Source: Pseudomonas yangonensis (GTDB taxonomy: Bacteria > Pseudomonadota > Gammaproteobacteria > Pseudomonadales > Pseudomonadaceae). Taken from it: DNA of 64,000 bases. Shown here in pieces: positions 26,015-35,908 of this stretch (position 1 is its first letter; each line of letters starts with the position of its first letter). The stretch is from the NCBI RefSeq assembly GCF_009932725.1, contig NZ_BLJU01000004.1:28902-92901 (forward strand), written 5' to 3'. Under the pieces are notes generated by a model. The model did not search any database. It saw nothing but the letters and a program-made list of their open reading frames with translations, and was not told where the DNA came from. The position numbers were made by a program, and so were the translations under genes.

Positions 26015-26914
26015 ATGGATCGACTGACAGCTGCGCGGGTTTTCGTCGAGGTGCTGGAGCGCGGTAGTCAGACTGCCGCAGCCGAGGCCCTGGACATGTC
26101 GCGGGCGATGGTCTCGCGTTATCTCGCCGAACTCGAAGGCTGGGCTGGAGTGCGCCTGCTGCATCGCAGCACGCGGCGCCTGAGCCTGACAGCTGCCGGT
26201 GAGCAGATGCTGCCGCAGTGCCGCGAGATGCTGGCGCTGGCCGAGCGCATGCAGGCCCTCGGCCAAAGCGTGGACGAGGCGCCGCGCGGCACCTTGCGTA
26301 TCACCTGCAGCCAGTCGTTCGCGCAGGCCTGGTTGGTGCACGCATTACACGATTTCACCCAGCGCTTCCCCCAGGTCAGCGTCGATCTGATGGTCGGCAG
26401 CGAGGCAGTCAACCTGGTGGAGTCACGTATCGACCTGGCGTTGCGTATCACCAATCAGCTCGATCCCAACCTAATTGCCCGACGCCTGGCGGTATGCCGT
26501 TCGGTAGTCTGCGCCAGCCCGGATTATCTGGCGCGGCACGGCACGCCGCAGCGCCCGGAGGACCTGGCCCGGCACAACTGCCTGGCCTATGCCTATTTTG
26601 GCCGCAGCTTGTGGGAGTTCGAGCATCGGGGCGAGGTCAGCGCGGTGTCGGTGTCCGGCAGCCTCAGCGCCAATGAGTCGATGGTGCTGCTGGAGGCCAC
26701 CCTGGCAGGTGCGGGCATCAGTCTGCAGCCGCTCTACTCGGTGGAGGAGCTGCTGCACGAAGGGCGCCTGGTGCGCCTGCTGGCGGACTACCAGCCGCCG
26801 GTACTGGGTATCCATGCGCTGTATGGCACGCGCAGGCAGATGCTGCACGCCATGCGCCTGTTGCTGGATTTCATTGCCGAGCGGTTGGCCGATGAGGCGC
26901 ACTGGCCGCACTAG
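26015..26914 (+). CDS. LysR-family transcription regulator
   Basis: LysR regulator of 299 residues. The helix-turn-helix is SQTAAAEALDMSRAMVSRYLAELEGWAGVRLL; the effector domain follows to the end. The start at 26015 (MDRLTAARVF) is typical for the family, though an earlier ATG at 25985 is in frame. It is divergent from the metallohydrolase-SDR pair, which is its likely target. Confidence 0.87.
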   Translation: MDRLTAARVFVEVLERGSQTAAAEALDMSRAMVSRYLAELEGWAGVRLLHRSTRRLSLTAAGEQMLPQCREMLALAERMQALGQSVDEAPRGTLRITCSQSFAQAWLVHALHDFTQRFPQVSVDLMVGSEAVNLVESRIDLALRITNQLDPNLIARRLAVCRSVVCASPDYLARHGTPQRPEDLARHNCLAYAYFGRSLWEFEHRGEVSAVSVSGSLSANESMVLLEATLAGAGISLQPLYSVEELLHEGRLVRLLADYQPPVLGIHALYGTRRQMLHAMRLLLDFIAERLADEAHWPH

Positions 26915-26931
26915 CAGCACTTTCATTCTTG

Positions 26932-27084
26932 GTCAGAACATGGCGCATGACGGTCATCGCCGAAAGCGTGGCGCAGCGACGCGTTCTGGCGGATCACGGT
27001 TGCCTTCGCTACCAGGGCTATCTGTTTTATCCGCCGAGGCCCGTGGCGCAGTTCTGCGTCTTCGTGCAGCGCCACTACGCCTGA
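26932..27084 (+). pseudogene. Remnant of an EAL phosphodiesterase C-terminus
   Basis: A 51-codon open stretch reads VRTWRMTVIAESV, then AQRRVLADHGCLRYQGYLF, then PPRPVAQFCVFVQ before a stop. This matches the end of EAL domains (DMTVIAEGVET..AQ..FL..HGC...QGYLFS.P.P...F), with about three residues missing after AESV. Nothing of the rest of the domain is present upstream, where the intact LysR gene ends. It is therefore a decayed fragment of a second c-di-GMP phosphodiesterase gene, unlike the intact one ending at 12615. Confidence 0.65.
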
Positions 27085-27312
27085 GCCGGCGCTCCGTCCA
27101 TCCCCCATCGCCCGCTTCGAGTGAACTCAGGGCCATGGGGCCTGTCTGTCTGCTGTCGGCCCGTACCGGCAGGAATGGATGGCTGTTTGCCGTTAGCGTG
27201 ACGTCTTCGTCGCGTATTCTGCCTGGATCATGCTCAGCATGCTTTTGAGCGCGAGGCCGACACGTTCATCCCGTTCGCCGGGTTCGTCTGTCTGCCACGT
27301 GAAGATCGCCCC

Positions 27313-27969
27313 ATGTTTTTATCTCGTCATGCCCCTCTCCAACCCCGCATTCTCGGTGCCTGCCTGCTGCTCGGTGGCCTGCTCGGCGGCGCACAACCGA
27401 CGTTGGCCGAAGAGGCCGCCAGCAACCAGCGCTGGGTCAGCGACAGCCTCAATACTTACGTGCGCAGTGGCCCTACCGACGGCTATCGCATCGTCGGCAC
27501 GCTGACCTCCGGGGAGAAGGTAGAGTTGTTGCGCACTCAGGGCGACTACAGCCAGGTGCGCAGTGAAAGCGGTAATTCGGTATGGATTCCCAGCCGAGAC
27601 CTGCAGTCGGTACCCGGCCAGGCTGAGCGCCTGCCGCAACTGGAGCAGAAGGTCGCTGACCTGAGTGCCGAGCTAAAAGGCATCGATGATGCCTGGAAGG
27701 CTCGCGTGCAGGGCATGCAGGAGACCCTCGACTCACGCAAGAAACTCATCGACGAACTGCAGGCCGCGCGCAGTGCGCTGGATGCCGAGCTGACCAGCAC
27801 CCGCTCGCAGCTGCGTGATGCCCAGGCGCAACTGGGCAACGAGCAGCAGCAGGCGCTGATGCGTTACATGGCTTACGGTGGCAGCATCGCCGGTGCCGGG
27901 TTGCTGCTCGGCCTGATCCTGCCGACCATGCTGCGGGTACGACGCAAGCGTAACGATCAGTGGGTGTGA
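27313..27969 (+). CDS. TIGR04211-type SH3-domain, membrane-anchored protein
   Basis: Protein of 218 residues: signal peptide, a bacterial SH3 domain (WVSDSLNTYVRSGPTDGYRIVGTLTSGEKVELLRT.. to VWIPSRDLQ), a long coiled coil (about residues 98-180) and one C-terminal membrane helix followed by RVRRKRND. This layout is that of YgiM and the TIGR04211 group, thought to work in the envelope on peptidoglycan-related tasks. It is convergent with the ccoN4 pair on the opposite strand, with only 4 bp between stop codons. Confidence 0.85.
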   Translation: MFLSRHAPLQPRILGACLLLGGLLGGAQPTLAEEAASNQRWVSDSLNTYVRSGPTDGYRIVGTLTSGEKVELLRTQGDYSQVRSESGNSVWIPSRDLQSVPGQAERLPQLEQKVADLSAELKGIDDAWKARVQGMQETLDSRKKLIDELQAARSALDAELTSTRSQLRDAQAQLGNEQQQALMRYMAYGGSIAGAGLLLGLILPTMLRVRRKRNDQWV

Positions 27970-27973
27970 GCCT

Positions 27974-28196
27974 TCAGAACGTCTGCTGCCCCTGATGCCG
28001 GCAGCTTCCGTCGCAGCTGCCGGGGCAGGCGCAGCCGGTGGTGCTGCGCCTGGTGTCGCGTTCGACGCGGCGCGCCACGGCGGGGTCGTCGGCGAATGGC
28101 AGCATGCTCGCCTCGTCGAGATCGCGCTGGCTGCCGCGCCCCAGGCTCAGCTGTACGCCGAGGAAGAATACCGCCAGAGCGATCATCCACCAGGCT

Positions 28197-28207
<11 letters not shown>
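27974..28207 (-). CDS. Small membrane protein with Cys-rich tail, next to ccoN4
   Basis: Protein of 77 residues: one membrane helix near the N-terminus ([18 protein letters not shown]), then a polar stretch and a Cys-rich tail [11 protein letters not shown]. It overlaps the end of the orphan ccoN gene by 11 bp, so the two are co-expressed. It recalls CcoQ/CcoS-sized partners of cbb3 oxidases and the small gene found beside ccoN4 in other Pseudomonas. The cysteines suggest copper or other metal binding, which is inference. Confidence 0.7.
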
Positions 28208-29624
<1,417 letters not shown>

Positions 29625-29720
29625 CGCGGTAACCTTCCATACAGTAATGCGGGCTTAGCCGCGCGAGTGACGAGACTGTAGGGAGGTAGGTGGAAACAAA
29701 ACAGACTCAGAAACTGCTGT

Positions 29721-29734
29721 CTGATGCGTATCAG
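29721..29734 (-). promoter_or_regulatory. Anr/FNR-like box upstream of ccoN4
   Basis: CTGAT-GCGT-ATCAG is a perfect inverted repeat that differs from the Anr consensus TTGAT-N4-ATCAA by one base in each half. It lies 97 bp before the ccoN4 start, a suitable place for low-oxygen activation. Confidence 0.5.
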
Positions 29735-29783
29735 ATGCTGCGAAGGGGAGTGCGAACCGCGTTCGGCGCACACTCCCGGGGCG

Positions 29784-30956
29784 TCAGGCGCGAGCCGTCA
29801 GGTGTCGGGCGATACCCTTCTTCAGCGGCAGCAGGCCCTGTGCCACGCGCAAGCCTGCGCCGCGTAGCAGGCGGGCGGGCAATCGGTCATTGGTGTACAG
29901 CTCCACCAGCAGGTTGGTGGCCTGATACAGCGGCCAGGTCGCCAGGCGCAGCTGACGCTCGTAGCGCGCCAGTGGCGCAGTCGCACCGATGTCCTGGCCT
30001 TTGCCATGCGCCGCGAGTAGCGCGTCACTGAGCAGTTGCACGCCGATCAGGCCGAAGTTGAAGCCGTGCGCGGTGACCGGATGCATGCCCACTGCGGCAT
30101 CGCCGAGCAGGGCGCAGCGGTTGCCAACCATGCGCCGTGCGTAGGCGCCCACCAGCGGATAGGCGTGGCGACTGCTGACCAGCTGCATGGCGCCCAGGCG
30201 GCGCTCGAAGCGCTTTTCCATCTCGCGGGTGAAGATCGCTTCGTCCAGTTTCTGCAGGCGTTCGATTTCGCGCGGTGGCAGGGTCAGCACCATCGACGAC
30301 TGCTGGCCATTGAGCGGCAGCAGGGCCAGCGTCTGACCATAACCGAACCATTCCCAGGCTATTTGCTGGTGATCCTGTTCGTGCTGCATGCGGCACACCA
30401 GCATGGTCTTGCCGAAGTCCTTGAGGTGCGCGCCGATGCCGAGCTGTCGGCGGGTTTCGGAGAAGCGGCTGTCGGCGGCGACCAGCAGGCGTGGTCGCAA
30501 CACCTGGCCATCCTGCAGTACCAGCTTCACCTGGTCCTGGCTTTGCTCGATGGCACGCACGCTGGTTTCGCACAGCAATTGCACATCGCTGCATTCGCTC
30601 ACCGCCTGATAGGCGGCGCGGCGAATGGCCTGGTTGGCCACCAGATGGCCGAGGCGCTCGGCGCCGGCCTGTTCGGCGCGGATCTTCAGGGCGAACAGCG
30701 AAGGGCCGTTGAATACCTGCGCATCGCGCAACACGGCGACCTCCTCGGTGGGCAGGCGTGCCCACAGGCCAAGGCGCTCCAGCAGCGCCTGCGAGCCATG
30801 GGTGAGGGCGATTTCGCGGCCGTCGAAGGCGGGTTCGGCCAGTGCCGACTCGGCCTGGCGCTCCAGCACGACGATGGACAGACCCTGTCCGGACAGGGCG
30901 CGGGCCAGGCAAAGGCCGGCCGGACCTGCGCCGACGATGACGATATCGGGTGACAT
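29784..30956 (-). CDS. ubiM: UbiM-type ubiquinone biosynthesis FAD hydroxylase
   Basis: FAD-dependent aromatic hydroxylase of 390 residues in the UbiH/F/I/L/M family. It shows the dinucleotide fold VIVGAGPAGLCLARAL, the DG motif region and GDAAVGMHPVTAHGFNFGL, the FAD-ribityl motif of ubiquinone hydroxylases. The sequence is closest to UbiM, described as a hydroxylase acting at ring positions in coenzyme Q synthesis. It is a single gene next to a terminal oxidase subunit, which uses the cbb3 chain rather than quinol directly, so the pairing may be chance. Confidence 0.8.
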   Translation of the reverse strand: MSPDIVIVGAGPAGLCLARALSGQGLSIVVLERQAESALAEPAFDGREIALTHGSQALLERLGLWARLPTEEVAVLRDAQVFNGPSLFALKIRAEQAGAERLGHLVANQAIRRAAYQAVSECSDVQLLCETSVRAIEQSQDQVKLVLQDGQVLRPRLLVAADSRFSETRRQLGIGAHLKDFGKTMLVCRMQHEQDHQQIAWEWFGYGQTLALLPLNGQQSSMVLTLPPREIERLQKLDEAIFTREMEKRFERRLGAMQLVSSRHAYPLVGAYARRMVGNRCALLGDAAVGMHPVTAHGFNFGLIGVQLLSDALLAAHGKGQDIGATAPLARYERQLRLATWPLYQATNLLVELYTNDRLPARLLRGAGLRVAQGLLPLKKGIARHLTARA

Positions 30957-31256
30957 GCTGCAACTCTCCGTGCGGACTCGGGAAGGCCCGAGTCTAGGCT
31001 GTGAGGTGCTTGCAACTATTGTCCGGGATCATGTCGAAGGTGGAATGCGCCATCTTCGTCATGATTCGCCTAGCGGCCACCCACTGCCGAATATTGTTGT
31101 TATTACGACTTTGGCCAGGTTGATCGGCGTAATTTTCGGGATTACTGTGGTGCGCGTTGTCCGAACTATAAAAAATCAGGTTGGAGTCGATAGCATGTCC
31201 CCTCACGCTTGCGAGTTAGCCATTGCGCGATGCCTCTCCACCATGGAGGCGCTCAC
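30957..31256. other. Divergent promoter region of ubiM and glk
   Basis: 300 bp between divergent genes. The right half is AT-rich (for instance GAATATTGTTGTTATTACGA near 31089). It contains TTGT-N7-ACGA at 31094-31108, close to the HexR pattern TTGT-N7/8-ACAA that controls glucose genes in Pseudomonas. No small gene was recognised. Confidence 0.45.
31094..31108 (+). promoter_or_regulatory. Imperfect HexR-like site upstream of glk
   Basis: TTGT-TGTTATT-ACGA differs from the HexR consensus TTGT-N7/8-ACAA by one base. It lies about 150 bp before glk. Confidence 0.3.
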
Positions 31257-32219
31257 GTGAAACTGGCTCTGGTCGGCGACATCGGCGGTACCAATGCACG
31301 CTTCGCCCTGTGGCGTGACGATCAGCTGGAGGCGGTGCAGGTTCTGTCGACCGCCGATTTTCCCGGGCCGGAGCAGGCCATCGCTGCCTATCTGCAAGCC
31401 CAGGGCTTGCCGCTGGGGGCCATAGGTTCCGTGTGCCTGGCCTGCGCCGGGCCGGTCAGCGGCGACCTGTTCCGCTTCACCAACAATCATTGGCGTATCG
31501 ACCGTGCCGCCTTCTGCGAAGCGCTGCAGGTCGACGAGCTGCTGATGATCAACGATTTCTCCGCCATGGCGCTGGGCATGACCCGCTTGGCCGAGCACGA
31601 GCGAGTGCCGGTGTGCGAAGGCCAGGCACAGGCGGAACGGCCGGTATTGGTGATCGGTGCCGGCACCGGCCTCGGTGTCGGTACGCTGCTGGAGCAGGCC
31701 GACGGCCGCTGGCTGGTGCTGCCGGGCGAGGGTGGGCATGTCGATCTGCCCATCGCCAGTCCTCGCGAGGCGAAGCTCTGGCAGATTCTTCATCGACAAC
31801 TGGGGCATGTGCGGGCCGAAGACGTGCTCAGTGGCAATGGCCTGCTGGCCCTGTATCGGGCCATCTGCGAGCTGGACGGGCAGCCCGGGCAGCACGGCAC
31901 GCCGGCTGCGATCAGCGCCGCCGGGGTCGCGGGCGAGCCCGTCGCCGCCGAGGTGTTGGAGCAATTCAGCTGCTGGCTGGGGCGCGTCGCCGGAAACAAC
32001 GTGCTGACCCTGGGCGCGCGTGGCGGGGTTTACATCGTCGGCGGGGTAGTGCCGCGTTTCGCCGAGCGCTTTCTCGCCAGCGGTTTTGCCAAGAGTTTCA
32101 GAGACAAGGGTTGCATGAGCCATTACCTTGACGGGATTCCGGTGTGGCTGGTAACGGCCGAATATCCCGGCCTGACCGGCGCCGGTGTGGCCTTGCAGCA
32201 AAGGGCCGAGGCCGGTTAG
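31257..32219 (+). CDS. glk: Glucokinase
   Basis: ROK-unrelated bacterial glucokinase of 320 residues, which phosphorylates glucose to glucose-6-phosphate with ATP. Features are the phosphate loop LVGDIGGTNARFALW, the catalytic region LLMINDFSAMALGM and the second ATP loop VIGAGTGLGVG, then GEGGHVDLP. A GTG start at 31257 is chosen because GGAGG lies 7 nt upstream and the phosphate loop then begins at the usual position. First gene of the glucose cluster. In other Pseudomonas edd precedes glk; here it is absent from this locus. Confidence 0.94.
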   Translation: MKLALVGDIGGTNARFALWRDDQLEAVQVLSTADFPGPEQAIAAYLQAQGLPLGAIGSVCLACAGPVSGDLFRFTNNHWRIDRAAFCEALQVDELLMINDFSAMALGMTRLAEHERVPVCEGQAQAERPVLVIGAGTGLGVGTLLEQADGRWLVLPGEGGHVDLPIASPREAKLWQILHRQLGHVRAEDVLSGNGLLALYRAICELDGQPGQHGTPAAISAAGVAGEPVAAEVLEQFSCWLGRVAGNNVLTLGARGGVYIVGGVVPRFAERFLASGFAKSFRDKGCMSHYLDGIPVWLVTAEYPGLTGAGVALQQRAEAG

Positions 32220-32275
32220 AACCTGCACCGACCAAGGCCAGCTTCGCGGCACCAACACAACAAGGACGGCGGACC

Positions 32276-33010
32276 ATGAGCCAGCCCGGCAAGTCGATTC
32301 TGCTGGTCGATGACGACCAGGAAATACGTGAACTGCTCGATACCTATCTGAGTCGCGTCGGCTTTCAGGTGCGCGCCGTCGCCGACGGCGCCGCCTTTCG
32401 CCAGAGCCTGTGTGCGGAATCGGCCGACCTGGTGATTCTCGATGTGATGCTGCCTGACGAGGACGGCTTCAGCCTGTGCCGCTGGGTGCGTGAACACCAG
32501 CGTTTCGCTCAGGTGCCAATCATCATGCTGACTGCCAGCTCCGACGAGGCCGACCGGGTGATCGGCCTGGAACTGGGCGCCGATGATTACCTCGGCAAAC
32601 CGTTCAGCCCGCGCGAACTGCTGGCGCGGATCAAGGCGCTGCTGCGCCGTGCCCAGTTCAGTCAGGAACGCAGTGGCGAGGTGCTGGCGTTCGAGGACTG
32701 GCGCCTGGACATGGTCAGCCACCGCCTGTTCCACCGCGACGGCGAGGAGGTGATCCTGTCCGGCGCAGATTTCGCCCTGCTCAAGCTGTTTCTCGATCAC
32801 CCGCAACAGATCCTCGATCGCGACACCATCGGCAATGCCACCCGGGGCCGAGAGGTGATGCCGCTGGAGCGTATCGTCGACATGGCCGTCAGCCGGCTGC
32901 GCCAGCGCCTGCGTGATACCGACAAGCCGCCACGGCTGATCCGAACCGTACGCGGTAGCGGCTATCAGCTGGCGGCGACCGTCAGCGTGCAGGCCGGCGA
33001 TGGCCGCTGA
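32276..33010 (+). CDS. gltR: Response regulator GltR
   Basis: OmpR-type response regulator of 244 residues. The receiver domain has the acidic pair DDDQE, the phosphorylated Asp in LVILDVMLPDEDG and the Lys of LGKPFSPREL; the C-terminal winged helix ends in RTVRGSGYQLA. In Pseudomonas GltR with GltS controls the glucose transporter and porin genes, which follow here. It overlaps gltS by 11 bp. Confidence 0.92.
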   Translation: MSQPGKSILLVDDDQEIRELLDTYLSRVGFQVRAVADGAAFRQSLCAESADLVILDVMLPDEDGFSLCRWVREHQRFAQVPIIMLTASSDEADRVIGLELGADDYLGKPFSPRELLARIKALLRRAQFSQERSGEVLAFEDWRLDMVSHRLFHRDGEEVILSGADFALLKLFLDHPQQILDRDTIGNATRGREVMPLERIVDMAVSRLRQRLRDTDKPPRLIRTVRGSGYQLAATVSVQAGDGR

Positions 33011-34457
33011 GGCGCGGCGCTGGTTGCCGCTGCCGCGCTCGCTGCTCGGGCGCATGCTGTTGCTCACCCTGCTGGCGATATTGGCCGCGCAGACGCTGTC
33101 CAGCGTCATCTGGCTGTCGCAGCTGCGCGCCACCCAACTGGAAGGGCTGGTCACCACCGCACGCAGCCTGGCCCATTCGATGTCGGCCAGCGTGCGTTAC
33201 TTCCGTTCGCTGCCGGTGGCCTACCGGCCGCTGGTGCTCGACCAGTTGCGCAGCATGGGCGGTACGCGTTTCGTGGTCAGCCTCAACGACCGCCCGTTGC
33301 AGATGAAACTGCTGCCGGCCACGCCGCGCAAGCAGGCGGTGACCGAGGCAGTGGCCGAAGTACTGCACCAATCGCTGGGCAATGCCGCGGACATCTCGGT
33401 GACGTTCGTCAGCCCCGACGATCTCCGTATCTTCAATGGCGGTTTGAAGCTCGATGAGTTGCCGCGCTCCTGGGCGCACTACGCCCTGACTCTGGAGCCG
33501 GTCAACCCGCCGGTACTGGTGACGCAGATCCAGCTGGCGCCGGGGGAATGGCTGTATATCGCCTCGTTGCTGCCCGAGCCCTATACCAGCCTCGAGGAGC
33601 CGATTCTGCCTGCCCAGCAGCTGTGGTTTATCCTCCTGACCAGCGCCTTCCTGCTGCTGTTCATCGGCCTGCTGGTGCACCTGCAGAGTCGTCCGCTCAA
33701 GCGCCTGGCGCGTACCGCCCGGCATATGTCGCTGGGCGCCGATGTGCAGCCGGTGGCCGAGGGCGGCGGCCGCGAGGTGGTGGAAGTGGCCCGCGCCTTC
33801 AACGCCATGCGCGAGCGCATCAGCCGCTACCTGACCGAGCGTGCTCAGTTGTTCAGCGCCATCTCCCATGACCTGCGCACGCCCATCACCCGTCTGCGCC
33901 TGCGCGTCGAACTGCTCGACGATGAAAACCTGCAGAGCAAGTTCGGCCGCGATCTGGATGATCTCGAGCTGCTGGTCAAGGGCGCGCTGCAATGTGTGAA
34001 GGACACCGACATTCACGAGAACATCGAGCCGGTGGATCTTGATCATCTGCTGCATTGCCTGATCGAACCTTACCTGGCACCGGCCGGCAACGGCAGCGTG
34101 ACACTCGATGGCCGGGCCCGTGCGCCTTATCCAGGCAAGCCGCTGGCGCTGCGGCGTTGTATTGGCAACCTGATCGACAACGCCCTGAAGTACGGGCAGA
34201 ACGCCCACCTGCACATCGAGGATGACGGCGCGGCCTTTGTGCTGCATGTCGACGATGAAGGGCCAGGCGTGCCGGAACAGCGCCTGGAACAGGTGTTCGA
34301 GCCGCATTTTCGTCTGGCGGGCCAGCAGCAGGGCTACGGCCTGGGGCTTGGCATCGCACGCAACATCGCGCATAGCCACGGCGGCGAAGTGAGCCTGCGC
34401 AATCTGCGTGAGGGCGGGTTGCGCGTCACCCTGCGCCTGCCGCGTACGCCGGACTGA
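33000..34457 (+). CDS. gltS: Sensor histidine kinase GltS
   Basis: Membrane sensor kinase of 485 residues. It has a first membrane helix at about 15-38, a periplasmic domain of about 160 residues, a second helix near 205-225, a HAMP domain, the phosphorylated His in FSAISHDLRTPITRLRL and the ATPase boxes GNLIDNALKYG, DDEGPGVP and GYGLGLGIA. It overlaps the response regulator gene, giving a coupled two-component pair that senses glucose or a derivative such as 2-ketogluconate and controls uptake genes. Confidence 0.92.
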   Translation: MAAEARRWLPLPRSLLGRMLLLTLLAILAAQTLSSVIWLSQLRATQLEGLVTTARSLAHSMSASVRYFRSLPVAYRPLVLDQLRSMGGTRFVVSLNDRPLQMKLLPATPRKQAVTEAVAEVLHQSLGNAADISVTFVSPDDLRIFNGGLKLDELPRSWAHYALTLEPVNPPVLVTQIQLAPGEWLYIASLLPEPYTSLEEPILPAQQLWFILLTSAFLLLFIGLLVHLQSRPLKRLARTARHMSLGADVQPVAEGGGREVVEVARAFNAMRERISRYLTERAQLFSAISHDLRTPITRLRLRVELLDDENLQSKFGRDLDDLELLVKGALQCVKDTDIHENIEPVDLDHLLHCLIEPYLAPAGNGSVTLDGRARAPYPGKPLALRRCIGNLIDNALKYGQNAHLHIEDDGAAFVLHVDDEGPGVPEQRLEQVFEPHFRLAGQQQGYGLGLGIARNIAHSHGGEVSLRNLREGGLRVTLRLPRTPD

Positions 34458-34459
34458 AT

Positions 34460-34477
34460 GTCACCGTTCAGTGACAA
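34460..34477. promoter_or_regulatory. Inverted repeat after gltS, before the sugar isomerase
   Basis: TGTCAC-CGTTCA-GTGACA starts 2 bp after the gltS stop codon, with another GTGAC half 11 bp beyond. It could be an operator for GltR or a sugar repressor, or simply a short hairpin. Confidence 0.4.
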
Positions 34478-34559
34478 AGGTGCGCGCTTTCGTGACCGGA
34501 ACCTCGCGTGCCGCTGACTAGAATCGGGCTTCCCCGCCGAGTTTGCATGGAGCACCACG

Positions 34560-35804
34560 ATGACTACAGCTACCTGGCTCCGCGACAGCTGGCTGCACAA
34601 GCCCGCCCATCTCGCCTGGCTCGCGGATGAAGGCTTGCGCCTGCTGCCGTTCGCCCGGGGGGCGAAAGTCGAGCAGGGCTTCGCTGCGCTCGATGCGCGG
34701 GGGCGTCTGCCGGCGGGCGCGGTGGCCGAGCTGATCCACACCACGCGCATGACTCATTGTTTTGCCCTGGCGCATATCCAGGGTATTCCCGGCCATGCGG
34801 CACTGGTCGACCATGGTATCGCCGCGCTGCGTGGCGCGCTGTGGGACGAGGTCCATGGCGGCTGGTTCACTGACGCCACGCACAGGGGCGGCAAGTCGGC
34901 CTACCTGCATGCCTTTGTCGCCCTGGCAGCCAGCTCCGCCACGGCCGCCGGCCGGCCGGATGCGCAAGCGCTGCTGGATGCCGCCACCGGCATCATCGAT
35001 CGGCATTTCTGGTGCGAGGAGGAGGGCGCGCTGCGCGAGAGCTTCAAGCGTGACTGGAGTGGCGAGGAAGCCTACCGCGGCGCCAACAGCAACATGCACG
35101 CGACCGAGGCCTTTCTCGCTTTGGCCGATGTCACCGGCGATGCACGCTGGCTGCAGCGCGCGCTGCGCATCGTCGAGCGTCTGATCCACCGGCATGCGGC
35201 TGAGCGCGGGCATGTCGTGATCGAGCACTTCGATGCGCACTGGCAGCCGCTGCCGGAGTACAACGACGACAACCGCGCCGACCCTTTTCGTCCTTACGGC
35301 AGCACGCCGGGCCATGCCTTCGAGTGGGCGCGCCTGCTGCTGCATCTGCAAGCTGCGCTGGCCCAGGCCGGGCTCGCCGCACCGGACTGGCTGCTGGCCG
35401 ACGCCTGTGGCCTGTTCGCCAGTGCCTGCCGCCACGCGTGGCAGGTCGACGGTGCACCGGGGCTGGTCTACAGCCTGGACTGGAACCAGCAGCCGGTGGT
35501 TCATGCGCGCCTGCACTGGGTGCATGCCGAGGCAGTCGCTGCAGCCGCCGCGCTGTTGCAGCGAACCGGAGAAGGGCTCTACGAGCAATGGTATCGGCGC
35601 TTCTGGGAGTTCATCGCCGGGCATTTCATCGATCTGCAAGGCGGCAGCTGGCACCATGAGCTCGACCGTCACAACCAACCGGCCGCCAGCATCTGGACCG
35701 GCAAGCCCGATCTGTACCACGCCTATCAGGCGCTACTGCTGCCGCGTCTGGCACTGGCGCCGAGCCTGGCCACGGCGCTCACCGCCGATGTAACGATGCG
35801 GTGA
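34560..35804 (+). CDS. AGE-family sugar isomerase (mannose isomerase-like)
   Basis: Enzyme of 414 residues of the N-acylglucosamine 2-epimerase fold, an (alpha/alpha)6 barrel. The signature GANSNMHATEAFLALADVTGD and the conserved HFD, GHAFEWARLLL and HWVHAEA stretches match D-mannose isomerase and YihS-type aldose-ketose isomerases, which interconvert mannose and fructose. The catalytic histidines are in NMHATEA, GHAFEW and HWVHAE. Its place between gltS and gltB suggests that mannose entering by the glucose transporter is fed into the same route. This gene is not part of the classic glt cluster of P. aeruginosa. Confidence 0.85.
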   Translation: MTTATWLRDSWLHKPAHLAWLADEGLRLLPFARGAKVEQGFAALDARGRLPAGAVAELIHTTRMTHCFALAHIQGIPGHAALVDHGIAALRGALWDEVHGGWFTDATHRGGKSAYLHAFVALAASSATAAGRPDAQALLDAATGIIDRHFWCEEEGALRESFKRDWSGEEAYRGANSNMHATEAFLALADVTGDARWLQRALRIVERLIHRHAAERGHVVIEHFDAHWQPLPEYNDDNRADPFRPYGSTPGHAFEWARLLLHLQAALAQAGLAAPDWLLADACGLFASACRHAWQVDGAPGLVYSLDWNQQPVVHARLHWVHAEAVAAAAALLQRTGEGLYEQWYRRFWEFIAGHFIDLQGGSWHHELDRHNQPAASIWTGKPDLYHAYQALLLPRLALAPSLATALTADVTMR

Positions 35805-35887
35805 CATTACTGCGTCCTTTCGTTACCCGAGACGCGAAAAATCCTGTTTACACTCCCTGTTAACGCAAGCACCACGACTTGCCCGAT

Positions 35888-35899
35888 AACAACAAGAAA
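35888..35899 (+). promoter_or_regulatory. Crc/Hfq-type motif before gltB
   Basis: AACAACAAGAAA, overlapping the ribosome site 9 nt before the gltB start, fits the AANAANAA motif. Glucose-transport genes are known Crc targets in Pseudomonas. Confidence 0.55.
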
Positions 35900-35908
35900 G
35901 GTACTTCG

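Noticed and set aside
32982..34379. 465-codon leftward open frame opposite gltS
   Set aside because: Antisense shadow of a complete histidine kinase.
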